Assembly (NCBI RefSeq): GCF_022026395.1
Contig: NZ_CP041767.1
Coordinates: forward strand, 5,042,501 to 5,106,500
Direction: 5' to 3'
Length of the DNA: 64,000 nucleotides
Origin: Brevibacillus brevis
GTDB taxonomy: Bacteria > Bacillota > Bacilli > Brevibacillales > Brevibacillaceae
A program made the position numbers and the translations under genes. The notes under the pieces were generated by a model. It was given only the letters and a program-made list of their open reading frames with translations. It was not told where the DNA came from and did no database searches. Of this stretch, positions 32,851-42,051 are shown one piece after another (position 1 is the stretch's first letter; each line of letters opens with the position of its first letter).

Positions 32851-34222
32851 AGAGGAACTGCGGGAAAAATTCGCGCATTGTGCGGACGTCGTTTTTATGC
32901 GAACAGTCACAACCGAGGACCAGCCTGTATTGATGCTTTATTGCGAAGGACTTGCAGACGTTCGTCAATTACAAGATACGGCATTGCCGCAATTGGAGCG
33001 ATTCCTGGCTATTGGTGATTTGCGTTCCTTGCCTCTTTTCCCGCTCTTCACGAATCCAGAGTTGTGGGTAGAGCGACTGTTTGCAGGAGATTTGCTGATT
33101 TTCATTGGAGACTCTCCTCCATTCGCCTGGGATATCTCCAATCGACCGGAGCGCGGCCCTGAGGAAGCCAATACAGAAATATCGATCAAAGGTCCACGCG
33201 ACGGCTTCGTCGAGGATCTCTCCACGAACGTAGCTCTCATTCGCAAGCGTATGCGAACCATTACCCTGGCCTATGAGCCTTTTATTCTCGGAACGCGCTC
33301 GCGTACGAGAGTTGCGATGCTGTATATCACAGATGGAGTATCTTCGGATCTCGTGGAGATGATGCGCGAGAGGCTCCTCAATTGTCGGTCAAAAAAAATC
33401 TTGAATAGCGCTATCCTGGAGAAATTACTCAGTGACAATACTCATTCGCTGTTTCCGTTAGTTGATTATACGGGACGTCCTGACTATGCAATTTACATGC
33501 TGCTGCAAGGGAAAGTGGTCGTATTGGTAGACGGCTCACCTTTGGCAATCGTGGCACCGGTTACCTTGCTCGAACTCATCAAATCTCCCGAAGATGATCA
33601 GTATCCGGTTTCTTATGTATGGTTGGAACGCATTCTGCGTTTGGGTGGATTTTGGATCGCGATTTTTCTGCCTGGCTTCTGGATTGCGCTGTCCGCTTAT
33701 AACGTAGAGCAATTTCCTTTTCAATTGCTCGCTACCGTTACACAAGGCCGAAAAGGGCTGCCATTTTCCGCGCCAATGGAGCTATTTATCATCTTGTTTA
33801 TCTTTGAATTTCTGCGCGAGGCAGGTGCCCGCTTGCCCAAAAACGTCGGGCAGACGCTGGCATTAGTCGGCGCACTGATTATCGGGGATGCTTCCATTCG
33901 TGCAGGACTGACATCGCCCTCGATGCTGTTTATCGGCTCCTTGACAGTCGTTGCCTCCTTTACACTGGTCAACCAGGCATTAAGCGGAGCTGTTACCGTG
34001 GCACGTTTCGCTGTTTTCTTCCTTTCCGCAACCATCGGCATGTACGGCTTTATCCTCGGGATGATTGCCATCGTATACTATTTGTCCACCTTGACCTCCT
34101 TTGGCAGATCGTATATTTTGATGGGTTCATCCAACTCCTTGTCCACCCTGTTCATTGTTTTATTCAAGTCCATGACCAGTTTTTTACGGACGAGATCGGC
34201 TAAGGGTGGCGATCCCAAATGA
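32840..34222 (+). CDS. Spore germination protein, GerA/GerAA family
   Basis: The 460-residue protein has a soluble N-terminal domain and a C-terminal membrane region typical of GerA ('GRPDYAIYMLLQGKVVVLVDGSP' and 'PFSAPMELFIILFIFEFLREAGARLP', 'ALIIGDASIRAGLTSPSML'). GerA subunits form the ion-channel-like part of the germinant receptor. The ATG follows AGGAGGG. It overlaps GerB upstream and the GerC gene downstream by 4 bases (ATGA). Confidence 0.94.
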   Translation: MTLEEELREKFAHCADVVFMRTVTTEDQPVLMLYCEGLADVRQLQDTALPQLERFLAIGDLRSLPLFPLFTNPELWVERLFAGDLLIFIGDSPPFAWDISNRPERGPEEANTEISIKGPRDGFVEDLSTNVALIRKRMRTITLAYEPFILGTRSRTRVAMLYITDGVSSDLVEMMRERLLNCRSKKILNSAILEKLLSDNTHSLFPLVDYTGRPDYAIYMLLQGKVVVLVDGSPLAIVAPVTLLELIKSPEDDQYPVSYVWLERILRLGGFWIAIFLPGFWIALSAYNVEQFPFQLLATVTQGRKGLPFSAPMELFIILFIFEFLREAGARLPKNVGQTLALVGALIIGDASIRAGLTSPSMLFIGSLTVVASFTLVNQALSGAVTVARFAVFFLSATIGMYGFILGMIAIVYYLSTLTSFGRSYILMGSSNSLSTLFIVLFKSMTSFLRTRSAKGGDPK

Positions 34223-35397
34223 AATGCATGCGGATTGCTTCTGCTATGCTGCTGTTGGCAACGACTCTTCTTAGCGGCTGCTGGGACCAGAAATCGATCC
34301 AGGATCTTCGCTACTTATCTGCCATGGGCATCGATTACGTCAACAATGAGTATGTTCTATACGCCCAATCCACCGATCTGTCTACCGTCGCGAAGCAGGA
34401 GTCATCAACTACCCTTCAAGCACCACCCGCGACCATTTCGATCGGAAAAGGGAAAACACTTCAATCTGCCTTTGATAACCTGCAAAAAAACGCGCAGGTG
34501 CCCGTATTTCTAGGCTTTGTATCCTCCCTCGTATTTCATGAGCGTCTCTTGCAAAAGGGCATTATCACCTCCCATGATATTATGAATCGATACGGTCTGA
34601 TTCGTTACACCAAATGGGTATTCGGAACACGGGAGCCGATTGACAAAGTGTTAAGCTCTCATTCTTTGGTCGGATTTTCTCCATTGGACTCTCTGTTGCA
34701 TCAGCCAAAGGATGTTTATGAGCAACGTTCGTTTATCGAGCCGATCCAATTTTTTCGGTTTATCTCGGACTTTTGGGAGCCAGCAAACACCGTGTTATTG
34801 CCAAACATCACGCTGTACGAGCGTTCCTGGAAAGAAAATAACCGTTTTATTTCTCGTCTCTCCATCGATGGCATCCACGCCATTCATCGTGGAAATTGGC
34901 AGGGTTACTTCCCCAATCGTGATTTAATGGGGATTCGGTGGATGAATCCTGACACAAAATTTGCTGGCCTCGTTGTGAGACAAAACAACATTCCCAAAGC
35001 AACAATGCGTATCGAACACGTCCAATTGGACATCATTCCGATTACCACCGGAGATCATCCTCGTTATCAGGTCAATGTTCGGCTTAAGGGGTTCGTTCGT
35101 GAAATGATGAGTACGGTTACACCTGCTTTCGTAGAAAAAAGCTCCGAAGAACAGGTAGCCGAGCAGATTCGCGGGACGTTTCTGAAAGGAGTCAAAGCAG
35201 GGGTTGATCTATATAGCCTGGAGGAAGCTTTGTTTAAACAAGACTACCAGGCTTGGCGAAAGTACGAAATACGCAAGCGCAATAAGCTCACACCTGATTC
35301 CCTGACCCAAATCCAGGTGCATATGTACTTAAGTGATTCCGGAAAAATGAAGATGGATTCGGTCAAATACCCTGACCCGCTTCGGCCGAATGAATAA
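34219..35397 (+). CDS. Spore germination lipoprotein, GerC family
   Basis: This 392-residue Ger(x)C protein has a lipoprotein signal with lipobox LLSGC near residue 21 ('LLSGCWDQKSIQDL'), which is the usual GerC signature. 'SAMGIDYVNNEYVLYAQ' and 'GFVSSLVFHERLLQKGI' follow. GerC anchors the receptor to the spore inner membrane surface. It is the last gene of the ger operon. A terminator shared with ald follows. Confidence 0.94.
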   Translation: MKCMRIASAMLLLATTLLSGCWDQKSIQDLRYLSAMGIDYVNNEYVLYAQSTDLSTVAKQESSTTLQAPPATISIGKGKTLQSAFDNLQKNAQVPVFLGFVSSLVFHERLLQKGIITSHDIMNRYGLIRYTKWVFGTREPIDKVLSSHSLVGFSPLDSLLHQPKDVYEQRSFIEPIQFFRFISDFWEPANTVLLPNITLYERSWKENNRFISRLSIDGIHAIHRGNWQGYFPNRDLMGIRWMNPDTKFAGLVVRQNNIPKATMRIEHVQLDIIPITTGDHPRYQVNVRLKGFVREMMSTVTPAFVEKSSEEQVAEQIRGTFLKGVKAGVDLYSLEEALFKQDYQAWRKYEIRKRNKLTPDSLTQIQVHMYLSDSGKMKMDSVKYPDPLRPNE

Positions 35398-35402
35398 ATA
35401 AT

Positions 35403-35440
35403 AAAAAAACTGCTTGCCGTAAGCTCGGACAAGCAGTTTC
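35403..35440. terminator. Bidirectional terminator between the ger operon and ald
   Basis: AAACTGCTTG (35407-35416) and CAAGCAGTTT (35430-35439) form a perfect 10-base stem. The minus strand has seven T residues after it; the plus strand a weaker CTTCT. Confidence 0.9.
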
Positions 35441-35465
35441 TTCTATCATCTATTTACCGTTGAAG

Positions 35466-36590
35466 CTAGTTTTTCACCAGCAAAACTTCTTCGATAGAAG
35501 CATACGGCAGGTTATGCGCATCTGCGACAGCCTTGTAAGCTACTTTACCGTCGATGACGTTTACGCCTTTCGCCAATGCTTTGTTGTCGCGAATCGCTTG
35601 TGCGTAGCCTTTGTTTGCCAATTGTACCGCGTAAGGAACGGTTACGTTGGTCAGGGCCAATGTAGATGTACGAGCGACTGCACCAGGCATATTGGCTACC
35701 GCGTAGTGAATCACACCGTGCTTCTCATAGGTTGGCTTGTCATGAGTCGTGATGCGGTCAACGGTTTCAATCGATCCACCTTGGTCAATCGCAACGTCTA
35801 CGATCACAGAACCAGGTGACATCTCTTTAACCATGTCTTCTGTTACCAGACGCGGAGCACGAGCACCTGGAATGAGTACAGCGCCAACCAGCAAATCTGC
35901 TTTTTTCACAGCGTTTGCGATGTTGAAGGAATTGGACATCAGTGTCTGAACGCGGCCTTGGAACAGGTCATCCAGTTGGCGCAGACGGTCTGCGTTTACA
36001 TCGATAATGGTTACATTTGCACCCAGTCCAAGCGCCATTTTCGCTGCGTTTGTTCCGACGATCCCGCCGCCGATTACGACTACCTCGCCTTTTGGTACGC
36101 CTGGTACGCCACCGAGCAGAACGCCTTTTCCACCGTATTGCTTTTCCAGGAATTGCGCGCCGATTTGAACAGACATGCGGCCTGCTACTTCAGACATCGG
36201 CATCAGCAGAGGCAGAGCGCCATTGTCTAGCTGAATGGTTTCGTAAGCGATTGCAATCACTTTTTTATCGATCAATTCACGAGTCAATTCAGGCTCTGGT
36301 GCGAGATGCAAATACGTGAACAGAATCAGACCCTCGCGGAAATATCCGTATTCAGCAGGGAGTGGTTCTTTTACTTTCATTACCATGTCAGACGCCCATG
36401 CCTCTGCTGCTGTTTCTACGATCTCAGCGCCTACTGCCTTGTAATCTTCATTCGTAAAACCACTGCCTTGCCCTGCACTTGTTTCTACACGAACGGAATG
36501 TCCGTTTTGTACCAGAGCAGCTACACCTGCTGGGGTAATGGCTACGCGGTTCTCATTATTTTTAATTTCTTTTGGAATTCCAACGATCAT
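35466..36590 (-). CDS. ald: Alanine dehydrogenase
   Basis: Ald converts L-alanine to pyruvate and ammonia with NAD, and supplies carbon and nitrogen during growth and sporulation. The 374-residue protein starts [20 protein letters not shown] with Arg15, then 'MKVKEPL' (Lys74) and 'LHLAPEP' (His95), and the NAD motif '[14 protein letters not shown]'. I choose the ATG at 36588-36590, which follows GGAGG; the longer reading runs into the promoter region. The AdeR-like regulator gene lies upstream on the same strand, and a palindrome lies between. Confidence 0.96.
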   Translation of the reverse strand: MIVGIPKEIKNNENRVAITPAGVAALVQNGHSVRVETSAGQGSGFTNEDYKAVGAEIVETAAEAWASDMVMKVKEPLPAEYGYFREGLILFTYLHLAPEPELTRELIDKKVIAIAYETIQLDNGALPLLMPMSEVAGRMSVQIGAQFLEKQYGGKGVLLGGVPGVPKGEVVVIGGGIVGTNAAKMALGLGANVTIIDVNADRLRQLDDLFQGRVQTLMSNSFNIANAVKKADLLVGAVLIPGARAPRLVTEDMVKEMSPGSVIVDVAIDQGGSIETVDRITTHDKPTYEKHGVIHYAVANMPGAVARTSTLALTNVTVPYAVQLANKGYAQAIRDNKALAKGVNVIDGKVAYKAVADAHNLPYASIEEVLLVKN

Positions 36591-36699
36591 GATAAGTATG
36601 TCCTCCTTGGAAACGCCAATTTCTTTGCGGTTACTATTATTGTACAGCGTATCTTCGGGCATACTCCTTGGAGATTCCTTTAATTTTAGCGTCTTTTCA

Positions 36700-36717
36700 T
36701 TTGTGAAAATTCACAAA
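36700..36717. promoter_or_regulatory. Candidate AdeR operator upstream of ald
   Basis: TTTGTGAA and TTCACAAA are perfect 8-base arms with a 2-base AA centre. The site lies about 110 bases upstream of the ald start codon and just after the adeR stop codon. In B. subtilis AdeR is known to activate ald through a palindromic site; this is a natural candidate, not proven. Confidence 0.6.
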
Positions 36718-36721
36718 CAAA

Positions 36722-37960
36722 CTACTGTTCCCCATCTAATTTGGCTATTTTCAACTCTAAATATAAGGCAGCCCGCTGGTTCATATTGTCGAGGTCGACA
36801 CGCATGATCTCTTCAATTCGTCTCAGTCGGTAGCTCAACGTATTGATGTGGATATGCAAACGCTCTGCTGTCTTGTTGACCTTGCCAGCGGCATCCAAAA
36901 AAGTCTCCAATGTCGTCAAGAGCATGGTCTGGTTGTCGCGATCATACTGTCTAAGCTTTTTCAGACGTTCATTCTGATAGCCCTGCTCCTCTTCCCACTG
37001 TTTCAGTTGTAGTAAATATCGATAAATCCCAAGCTCGTGGTACCCGTGAATCCCTTCATTTTCCTGCGGAAACAACTTCTTGATCTTGAGTGCATGCAGC
37101 GCTTCCCTGTAGCTTTTCACAATATCCGTATAGGACTTGTAATCTCTCCCGTACCCGGCAATCACCTGGCGTCCTTCCGTGACATGTGCTTCGAGCTTGC
37201 CGAGCGAGTCGGCGAGAAACTGTTCCACCTTGCGAATGAGCACGTCGCTCTTGTCTTTTTTCGCATCGGATAGACCGATCAACAAGATGATTTGCGAGCC
37301 GTCGACAACCCAGAGCAGCTTGTCACGCATTAATAACGGATACAAGTACTGATCCAGACGAGCTCCCGCCGCTTCAATAATACAGATTAAATAACAGGTC
37401 GGAAGCTGCATCTGCAAGGTGTCCGCTTTTTGCCGAATGACAGCCTCACTGCTGTGATTCCCCAGCAACAGCTCCCACAGAAATTCCTTACGTCGCTGTT
37501 CCTCCGCCTTGCGTTTCCCCTGCCGCTGGATGAGACGCGAGACAGCTACGCGAGCTGCTTGACGAAGAATTTCGTCATCGTCCTGGGTAATCGGTCGATT
37601 CACCTCTTGTGCCCAAATGTAACCGAGCACGTCGCTCCCTCTGCGAATGGCAATTGCCACGCGCTTCCCCAAGCCGATTTCGTCCTTGGCCGGGATGTGT
37701 ACGGGGTCGTCTTTCGTTAACAGCTCCTGGAATACGCCGTCCTTCCAGAGGCGCGTCAGTACTTTTTCCGGTACCCGTCGCCCCATGATGGTAGACCAGC
37801 GCGCTTCGTCTGTGCTTTCTCCGTGTGAACTGTAAGCAATCAGTTTATGATCGGCATCTTCAACCGTTATCGGATTTTGCAAAAGTTCACCAATGACATC
37901 AGCTAATTCGTCGATATCAGCATGCTGATACTGTTGAAAATAGTTAGGCTCTACGGGCAC
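36722..37960 (-). CDS. adeR: PucR-family activator, AdeR-like
   Basis: This 412-residue protein has an N-terminal sensing region, a middle GGDEF-like/PucR domain and a C-terminal helix-turn-helix ('TLETFLDAAGKVNKTAERLHIHINTLSYRLRRIEEI'). PucR regulators of this branch include AdeR, which activates ald in B. subtilis. The GTG start at 37958-37960 follows AGAGGTG. The gene lies directly upstream of ald, 132 bases from its start. This context supports the assignment, but activation here is inferred. Confidence 0.82.
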   Translation of the reverse strand: MPVEPNYFQQYQHADIDELADVIGELLQNPITVEDADHKLIAYSSHGESTDEARWSTIMGRRVPEKVLTRLWKDGVFQELLTKDDPVHIPAKDEIGLGKRVAIAIRRGSDVLGYIWAQEVNRPITQDDDEILRQAARVAVSRLIQRQGKRKAEEQRRKEFLWELLLGNHSSEAVIRQKADTLQMQLPTCYLICIIEAAGARLDQYLYPLLMRDKLLWVVDGSQIILLIGLSDAKKDKSDVLIRKVEQFLADSLGKLEAHVTEGRQVIAGYGRDYKSYTDIVKSYREALHALKIKKLFPQENEGIHGYHELGIYRYLLQLKQWEEEQGYQNERLKKLRQYDRDNQTMLLTTLETFLDAAGKVNKTAERLHIHINTLSYRLRRIEEIMRVDLDNMNQRAALYLELKIAKLDGEQ

Positions 37961-38041
37961 ACTTTCACCTCTTTACCGCTCTTTTCTACGCGTTCCTCTA
38001 TTATAGTAGAAAACATGACTTCGCTAAACGCTCTCGCTCAA

Positions 38042-38611
38042 TTAATGAGGAGCGGTCGGAATCCTGTCACTGTCATGCGAATTGACACAAAGGAATTTAG
38101 TGACCTCGCCTGTACGGTTCACCCAGTTGTGCGGTACGGAGGATTCCATGTGAATGCTGTCGCCAGGGAACAAATCATGCTCCTCTTCCCCGAGCAAAAG
38201 TGTCAGCACACCATCGAGGACGTAAATAAACTCTTGCCCCTTATGTGCAAAAGGCGTGCCTTTCTCTCCGTGCGGTGAAAGCGTGACGAGAATCGGTACG
38301 AGCGACGGATTTGCCAATTGACCGGACAGGTCCTCATACATAAATGGCGCACGCTGAAGCTGGGATCGCGCTCTGCTCGCCCTGCGCACCCGCTCATTTC
38401 CTCCAATCGACTCGCCCGAAAAGAAATAGCCTGGGCTCACTCCCAAGGCTTCCGAAATTTTTTTCAATGACTCCAGCGTAATGGAAGACTTCCCACGCTC
38501 TACTTGGGACAAAAAGCTGATCGACAGCTGTGTTTTTTCCGCAATTTGTTTGAGTGTCTTCTTTTTGCCGACACGAAGCGATTTGATCAATACACCAATG
38601 GTAGGTTCCAT
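38042..38611 (-). CDS. XRE-family regulator with C-terminal cupin domain
   Basis: This 189-residue protein has an N-terminal HTH ('LKQIAEKTQLSISFLSQVERGKSSI', residues about 20-45) and a cupin domain from about 110 ('GQEFIYVLDGVLTLLLGEEEHDLFPGDSIHMESSVPHNW'). Such HTH-cupin proteins often sense small ligands for nearby transport and catabolism genes. I choose the second ATG (38611), seven bases after GAGG. It is divergent from an MHS symporter and an OCD-family gene. Two matching palindromes lie in the intergenic gap. Confidence 0.9.
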   Translation of the reverse strand: MEPTIGVLIKSLRVGKKKTLKQIAEKTQLSISFLSQVERGKSSITLESLKKISEALGVSPGYFFSGESIGGNERVRRASRARSQLQRAPFMYEDLSGQLANPSLVPILVTLSPHGEKGTPFAHKGQEFIYVLDGVLTLLLGEEEHDLFPGDSIHMESSVPHNWVNRTGEVTKFLCVNSHDSDRIPTAPH

Positions 38612-38769
38612 TTGCATACCTCGCCGTAAAAAGGATAGGTCTATCATACTCTTTCCTGAAAAAAGCTGTAAAGTTAGCATAAGGATCAATTTTTACTATT
38701 GCTCGAAATTATATTGCATTTTATAATCTTTACTATTATCAGATTTGTAATCGTTTTATTTTTAAAAAT

Positions 38770-38812
38770 TGAAGTAGTACTTCACTTTCTTGAATTGAAG
38801 TGACACTTCAAT
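38770..38812. promoter_or_regulatory. Paired palindromes, candidate operators of the XRE-cupin regulator
   Basis: TGAAGTAGTACTTCA (38770-38784) and ATTGAAGTGACACTTCAAT (38794-38812) are both perfect odd palindromes sharing the TGAAGT/ACTTCA half-site with a one-base centre. Their centres are 26 bases apart. They lie 27 bases upstream of the MHS gene start and about 160 bases upstream of the regulator. Confidence 0.8.
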
Positions 38813-38838
38813 ATCTACTGACAAAGGAGGATTACCCG

Positions 38839-40140
38839 ATGGCATTACAAACACAAGCGGGCGTTTCTAAAAAGGTTCAAAACAAAGCGTTGGTCGCGAG
38901 CCTGATTGGCAGCTCCATTGAGTGGTTTGACTTTTTTCTGTATGGAACCATGGCATCGCTCGTATTCAACAAGCTATTTTTTCCTTCTTCTGATCCAACT
39001 GTAGGCTTACTGCTCTCTTATCTCTCATTTGGTCTTCCCTTTTTCATCCGGCCTTTGGGTGGCGTGATCTTCAGTCATATCGGGGACAAAATCGGTCGTA
39101 AAAAGACGCTTGTCTTGACGTTGTCGCTGATGGGAGGTGCTACCGTCCTGATCGGTTTGCTGCCTGATTACAATGCCATTGGCATCTGGGCTCCCATTCT
39201 TCTCGTGCTGATGCGTTTGATTCAAGGCTTGGGGATCGGCGGTGAATGGGGAGGTGCATTGCTTCTCGCCGTAGAGTACTCCGGCAAAGGCAGACGCGGC
39301 TTTTTTGGAAGCATCCCGCAAATGGGGGTAACGATCGGCATGCTGCTCGGCACGTTGGCCATTTCTTTAATGAGTGCGCTTCCCGATGATCAATTCATGT
39401 CTTGGGGCTGGCGAATTCCATTTCTGTTGAGTGCAGCGCTTGTCTTTTTAGGACTCTGGATTCGCAATGGCATCGATGAAACACCAGCTTTTCAAGAAGC
39501 AAAAAAGACGGGGAACATTGCGAAGGTTCCCATCGTAGATACATTTCGTTACCACTGGAAAGCCGTTCTGATTGCCGTCGGAGCCAAAGTGGTAGAGACG
39601 GCGCCGTTCTATATTTTCTCGACGTTTATTATTGCCTACGCGACGAACTACTTGGGCTACGACCGAATTACGGTACTCAATGCCGTGACGATCGCCACAT
39701 TGGTGACAACCATCGCGATTCCGTACATGGGCATACTGTCGGATAAAGTGGGAAGAAAGCCTTTGTATATCGCGGGAACGATAGCGATGATGCTGTTTGC
39801 ATTCCCTTACTTTTATATGCTGTCATGGAAATCAGCCCTCTGGCTTACCGTCGCTACCGTCATCGGACTCGGGATTCTCTGGGCTCCAGTCACAGCCGTA
39901 TTGGGTACGATGTTCTCCGAAATTTTCAGTACGAATGTACGCTATACAGGGGTAACGGTCGGCTACCAGCTCGGTGCTGCTTTGGCGGGCGGTACTGCTC
40001 CACTGATCGCTACTGCCTTGTTAAGCTCCTTTAACTCCTGGGTGCCAATCGCTTTGTACATCGTCATTTCCGGGGTTATTTCTCTTATTGCGGTTTCTGC
40101 TACGAAGGAAACAAAGGACTTGGATTTGGACGAATCCTGA
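38839..40140 (+). CDS. MHS-family (metabolite:H+ symporter) transporter
   Basis: This 433-residue MFS protein has 12 membrane segments and MHS signatures: 'IGSSIEWFDFFLYGTMASLVF' at the start, 'GDKIGRKKTLVLTLSLMGG' in loop 2-3 and 'RLIQGLGIGGEWGGALLL'. MHS members (ProP, ShiA, KgtP types) import osmolytes, organic acids or amino compounds with protons. AAAGGAGG precedes the ATG. The OCD gene starts 17 bases after its stop. The substrate is unknown; the regulator and partner point to an amino or opine-type compound. Confidence 0.9.
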   Translation: MALQTQAGVSKKVQNKALVASLIGSSIEWFDFFLYGTMASLVFNKLFFPSSDPTVGLLLSYLSFGLPFFIRPLGGVIFSHIGDKIGRKKTLVLTLSLMGGATVLIGLLPDYNAIGIWAPILLVLMRLIQGLGIGGEWGGALLLAVEYSGKGRRGFFGSIPQMGVTIGMLLGTLAISLMSALPDDQFMSWGWRIPFLLSAALVFLGLWIRNGIDETPAFQEAKKTGNIAKVPIVDTFRYHWKAVLIAVGAKVVETAPFYIFSTFIIAYATNYLGYDRITVLNAVTIATLVTTIAIPYMGILSDKVGRKPLYIAGTIAMMLFAFPYFYMLSWKSALWLTVATVIGLGILWAPVTAVLGTMFSEIFSTNVRYTGVTVGYQLGAALAGGTAPLIATALLSSFNSWVPIALYIVISGVISLIAVSATKETKDLDLDES

Positions 40141-40157
40141 TGGAAAGGAAGAATGTC

Positions 40158-41144
40158 ATGCTCGTATTAAGCCGTGAAAACATTGAACAAATTTACACGA
40201 TGAAAGATTGCTTGGAAGATGTGGAGCAGGTCTTCCGTGAGCATATGCTGGGGAACGTCACCACCCCTGTTCGTACTGCCATTGACCATCCGAAATACGG
40301 AGCAACCAGTCTATATATGCCGTCCTATTTGGAAACGGACGATTATGTAGCGGTAAAAATCATCAGCATTTTCCCCGAGAATTACAAGCACGATATCAAA
40401 GCCCTCCAAAGCGTGATCGTGTTGACCGAAACAAAAACAGGGCAGCATGTAGCGATGATGGACGCAAGCCTGTTAACGATTATGCGCACAGGTGCAAGCA
40501 GTGGCGTTGCCACCAAATACTTGGCAAAAGAAAATGCGCAAAGCTGCGCTGTATTGGGCTGCGGGGCACAATCGATCGGACAGATTCAAGCCGTCATGGA
40601 GGTCCGTGCGCTGACAAACATTTATCTCTATAACCGCACTCGTGAGAAAGCAGACGAAATGAAACAAACACTCCTCTCCCTCTACCCGGAGTGGCAAGGC
40701 GAAGTCACGGTTATGGATGATGCCAATGAAGCGGTGGCAAATGCCGAAATCGTGATTTGCAGCACCAAGGCTACCAGCCCGTTGTTTGATGGAACACACT
40801 TGCGTCCCGGTACGCATATCAATGCCATCGGTGCTTTTCTTCCTCATATGCAAGAGGTCGACTTGACTACCGTACAAAACAGCAAAGTTGTGGTGGATAC
40901 ACTGGAGGGAGCTCGGCACGAAGCAGGCGATCTGCTCATTCCGATCGAACGCGGAGAATGGAGCTTTGAACAAATGCACGCTGAGCTGGGGGACATTCTG
41001 ATTGGGAAAAAGCCTGGCCGAGAAAACGATGAAGAAATCACGCTGTACAAATCTGTGGGGATTGCCTATTTGGACACAGCGGTTGCCAAAACGGTCTTTG
41101 AACGGGCGAAAGCCAACGGCATTGGAACAGAAATCAGCTTGTAA
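40158..41144 (+). CDS. Ornithine cyclodeaminase / mu-crystallin family protein
   Basis: The 328-residue protein has the OCD fold: 'ALQSVIVLTETKTGQHVAMMDASLLTIMRTGASSGVATKYLA' includes the conserved Arg and Thr block (shown in parts 'IMRTGASSGVATKYLA'). The NAD-binding 'VLGCGAQSIGQIQAV' follows. Members include ornithine cyclodeaminase, alanine dehydrogenases of archaea and ketimine or opine reductases, so the substrate cannot be fixed. I choose the ATG at 40158, six bases after AAAGGAAG. It is cotranscribed with the MHS transporter. Confidence 0.85.
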   Translation: MLVLSRENIEQIYTMKDCLEDVEQVFREHMLGNVTTPVRTAIDHPKYGATSLYMPSYLETDDYVAVKIISIFPENYKHDIKALQSVIVLTETKTGQHVAMMDASLLTIMRTGASSGVATKYLAKENAQSCAVLGCGAQSIGQIQAVMEVRALTNIYLYNRTREKADEMKQTLLSLYPEWQGEVTVMDDANEAVANAEIVICSTKATSPLFDGTHLRPGTHINAIGAFLPHMQEVDLTTVQNSKVVVDTLEGARHEAGDLLIPIERGEWSFEQMHAELGDILIGKKPGRENDEEITLYKSVGIAYLDTAVAKTVFERAKANGIGTEISL

Positions 41145-41160
41145 ATATCATGACTTACAG

Positions 41161-41208
41161 AAAAACAGCCGCCCTCCCACCCGGGATTTGGCGGCTGTTT
41201 GCTTTTTC
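41161..41208. terminator. Bidirectional terminator between the OCD gene and the CheY-like gene
   Basis: AAACAGCCGCC (41163-41173) and GGCGGCTGTTT (41190-41200) form a perfect 11-base stem with a 16-base loop. GCTTTTTCC follows on the plus strand and TTTTTCTG on the minus strand. Confidence 0.9.
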
Positions 41209-41212
41209 CTGT

Positions 41213-41566
41213 TTACAAAAGTCGTGCGATTGCATCGAGAATCTGCTCTTTTTGAAAAGGCTTTACGACGAAATCACTCGCTCCTGTCCTCATCGCTTCC
41301 AGCACCTTCTGCCGATGCCCGACTGCTGAGCAGATCAAAATTTTGGCATCACAGTCAAAATCCAGGATGTGACGCATGGCTTCAATCCCGTGCATGTGCG
41401 GCATGGTAATATCCATGGTCACAATATCTGGCTTGAGTTCCTTGTACTTTTCAATTGCCTCCAAACCATTGCTCGCTTCTCCACAAACTTCATGTTGCTC
41501 GCCTAACATATCCGTCAGCACCCTTCTCGTGAAGGCTGCGTCATCTACTATCAGCAATCGGGCCAT
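41213..41566 (-). CDS. CheY-like single-domain response regulator
   Basis: This 117-residue receiver has the conserved 'LLIVDDAAFTRRVL' (acidic pair Asp8-Asp9), the phosphorylated Asp in 'PDIVTMDITMPHMHG' (near residue 52), Thr/Ser in 'LICSAVGH' and Lys in 'FVVKPFQ'. There is no output domain. It is closest in style to CheY. It has no chemotaxis genes nearby; the orphan sensor kinase at 43068 is 1.5 kb away on the other strand. A role in motility or a phosphorelay is possible. Confidence 0.9.
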   Translation of the reverse strand: MARLLIVDDAAFTRRVLTDMLGEQHEVCGEASNGLEAIEKYKELKPDIVTMDITMPHMHGIEAMRHILDFDCDAKILICSAVGHRQKVLEAMRTGASDFVVKPFQKEQILDAIARLL

Positions 41567-41685
41567 GCAGTCTTATCCCCTCGCATCTCGCTTGCTATTC
41601 TACTTCCTACTTTTGCAGAAATCGCAAGTCTTGTCCACGAGAGAAAATGACTTCTTTTGTCGAATAGCGCCAAATCCGATCGGCA

Positions 41686-41877
41686 TTATGAAATAAATCC
41701 GATTCGCTCGCTGCTCTCATTCGAACCGCTGTCGTTGGCGGGGTCGGCTGTCCCGATCGACGCCAAAGGGCTATCTGGTTTTGGGTGTGGAGTGGTCTCT
41801 CCAATCTCCGGTCGATCGACCTGTGTAACCTCATCAGGAATATGAATCTGGGGGATTTCCACCATATCGTTTTCCAT
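41686..41877 (-). CDS. Small acidic protein of unknown function (63 aa)
   Basis: It begins MENDMVEIPQIHIPDEVTQV and is rich in Asp, Glu, Ser and Pro with no membrane segment. The ATG at 41875-41877 follows GGGAGG at ten bases; a longer reading lacks a site. I do not recognise the family. It lies between the CheY-like gene and the divergent Med/BMP-like gene, and its gap to the former (119 bases) holds nothing I can identify. Confidence 0.6.
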   Translation of the reverse strand: MENDMVEIPQIHIPDEVTQVDRPEIGETTPHPKPDSPLASIGTADPANDSGSNESSERIGFIS

Positions 41878-42051
41878 CGCTTCTACGCCTCCCTTCTGTT
41901 TCCTCTTGGTAGGGGGATATGTTCTCCATATGCTTAGCCTGTCCGTATCCCTTTTTTCCATGCACAACCCTCAGAGAACCGATATAATAGGCATGACGTG
42001 TATCTATATTTTCAAGTGGATTATGCTTTTTTTTCTATGGAGGAATCCCGC

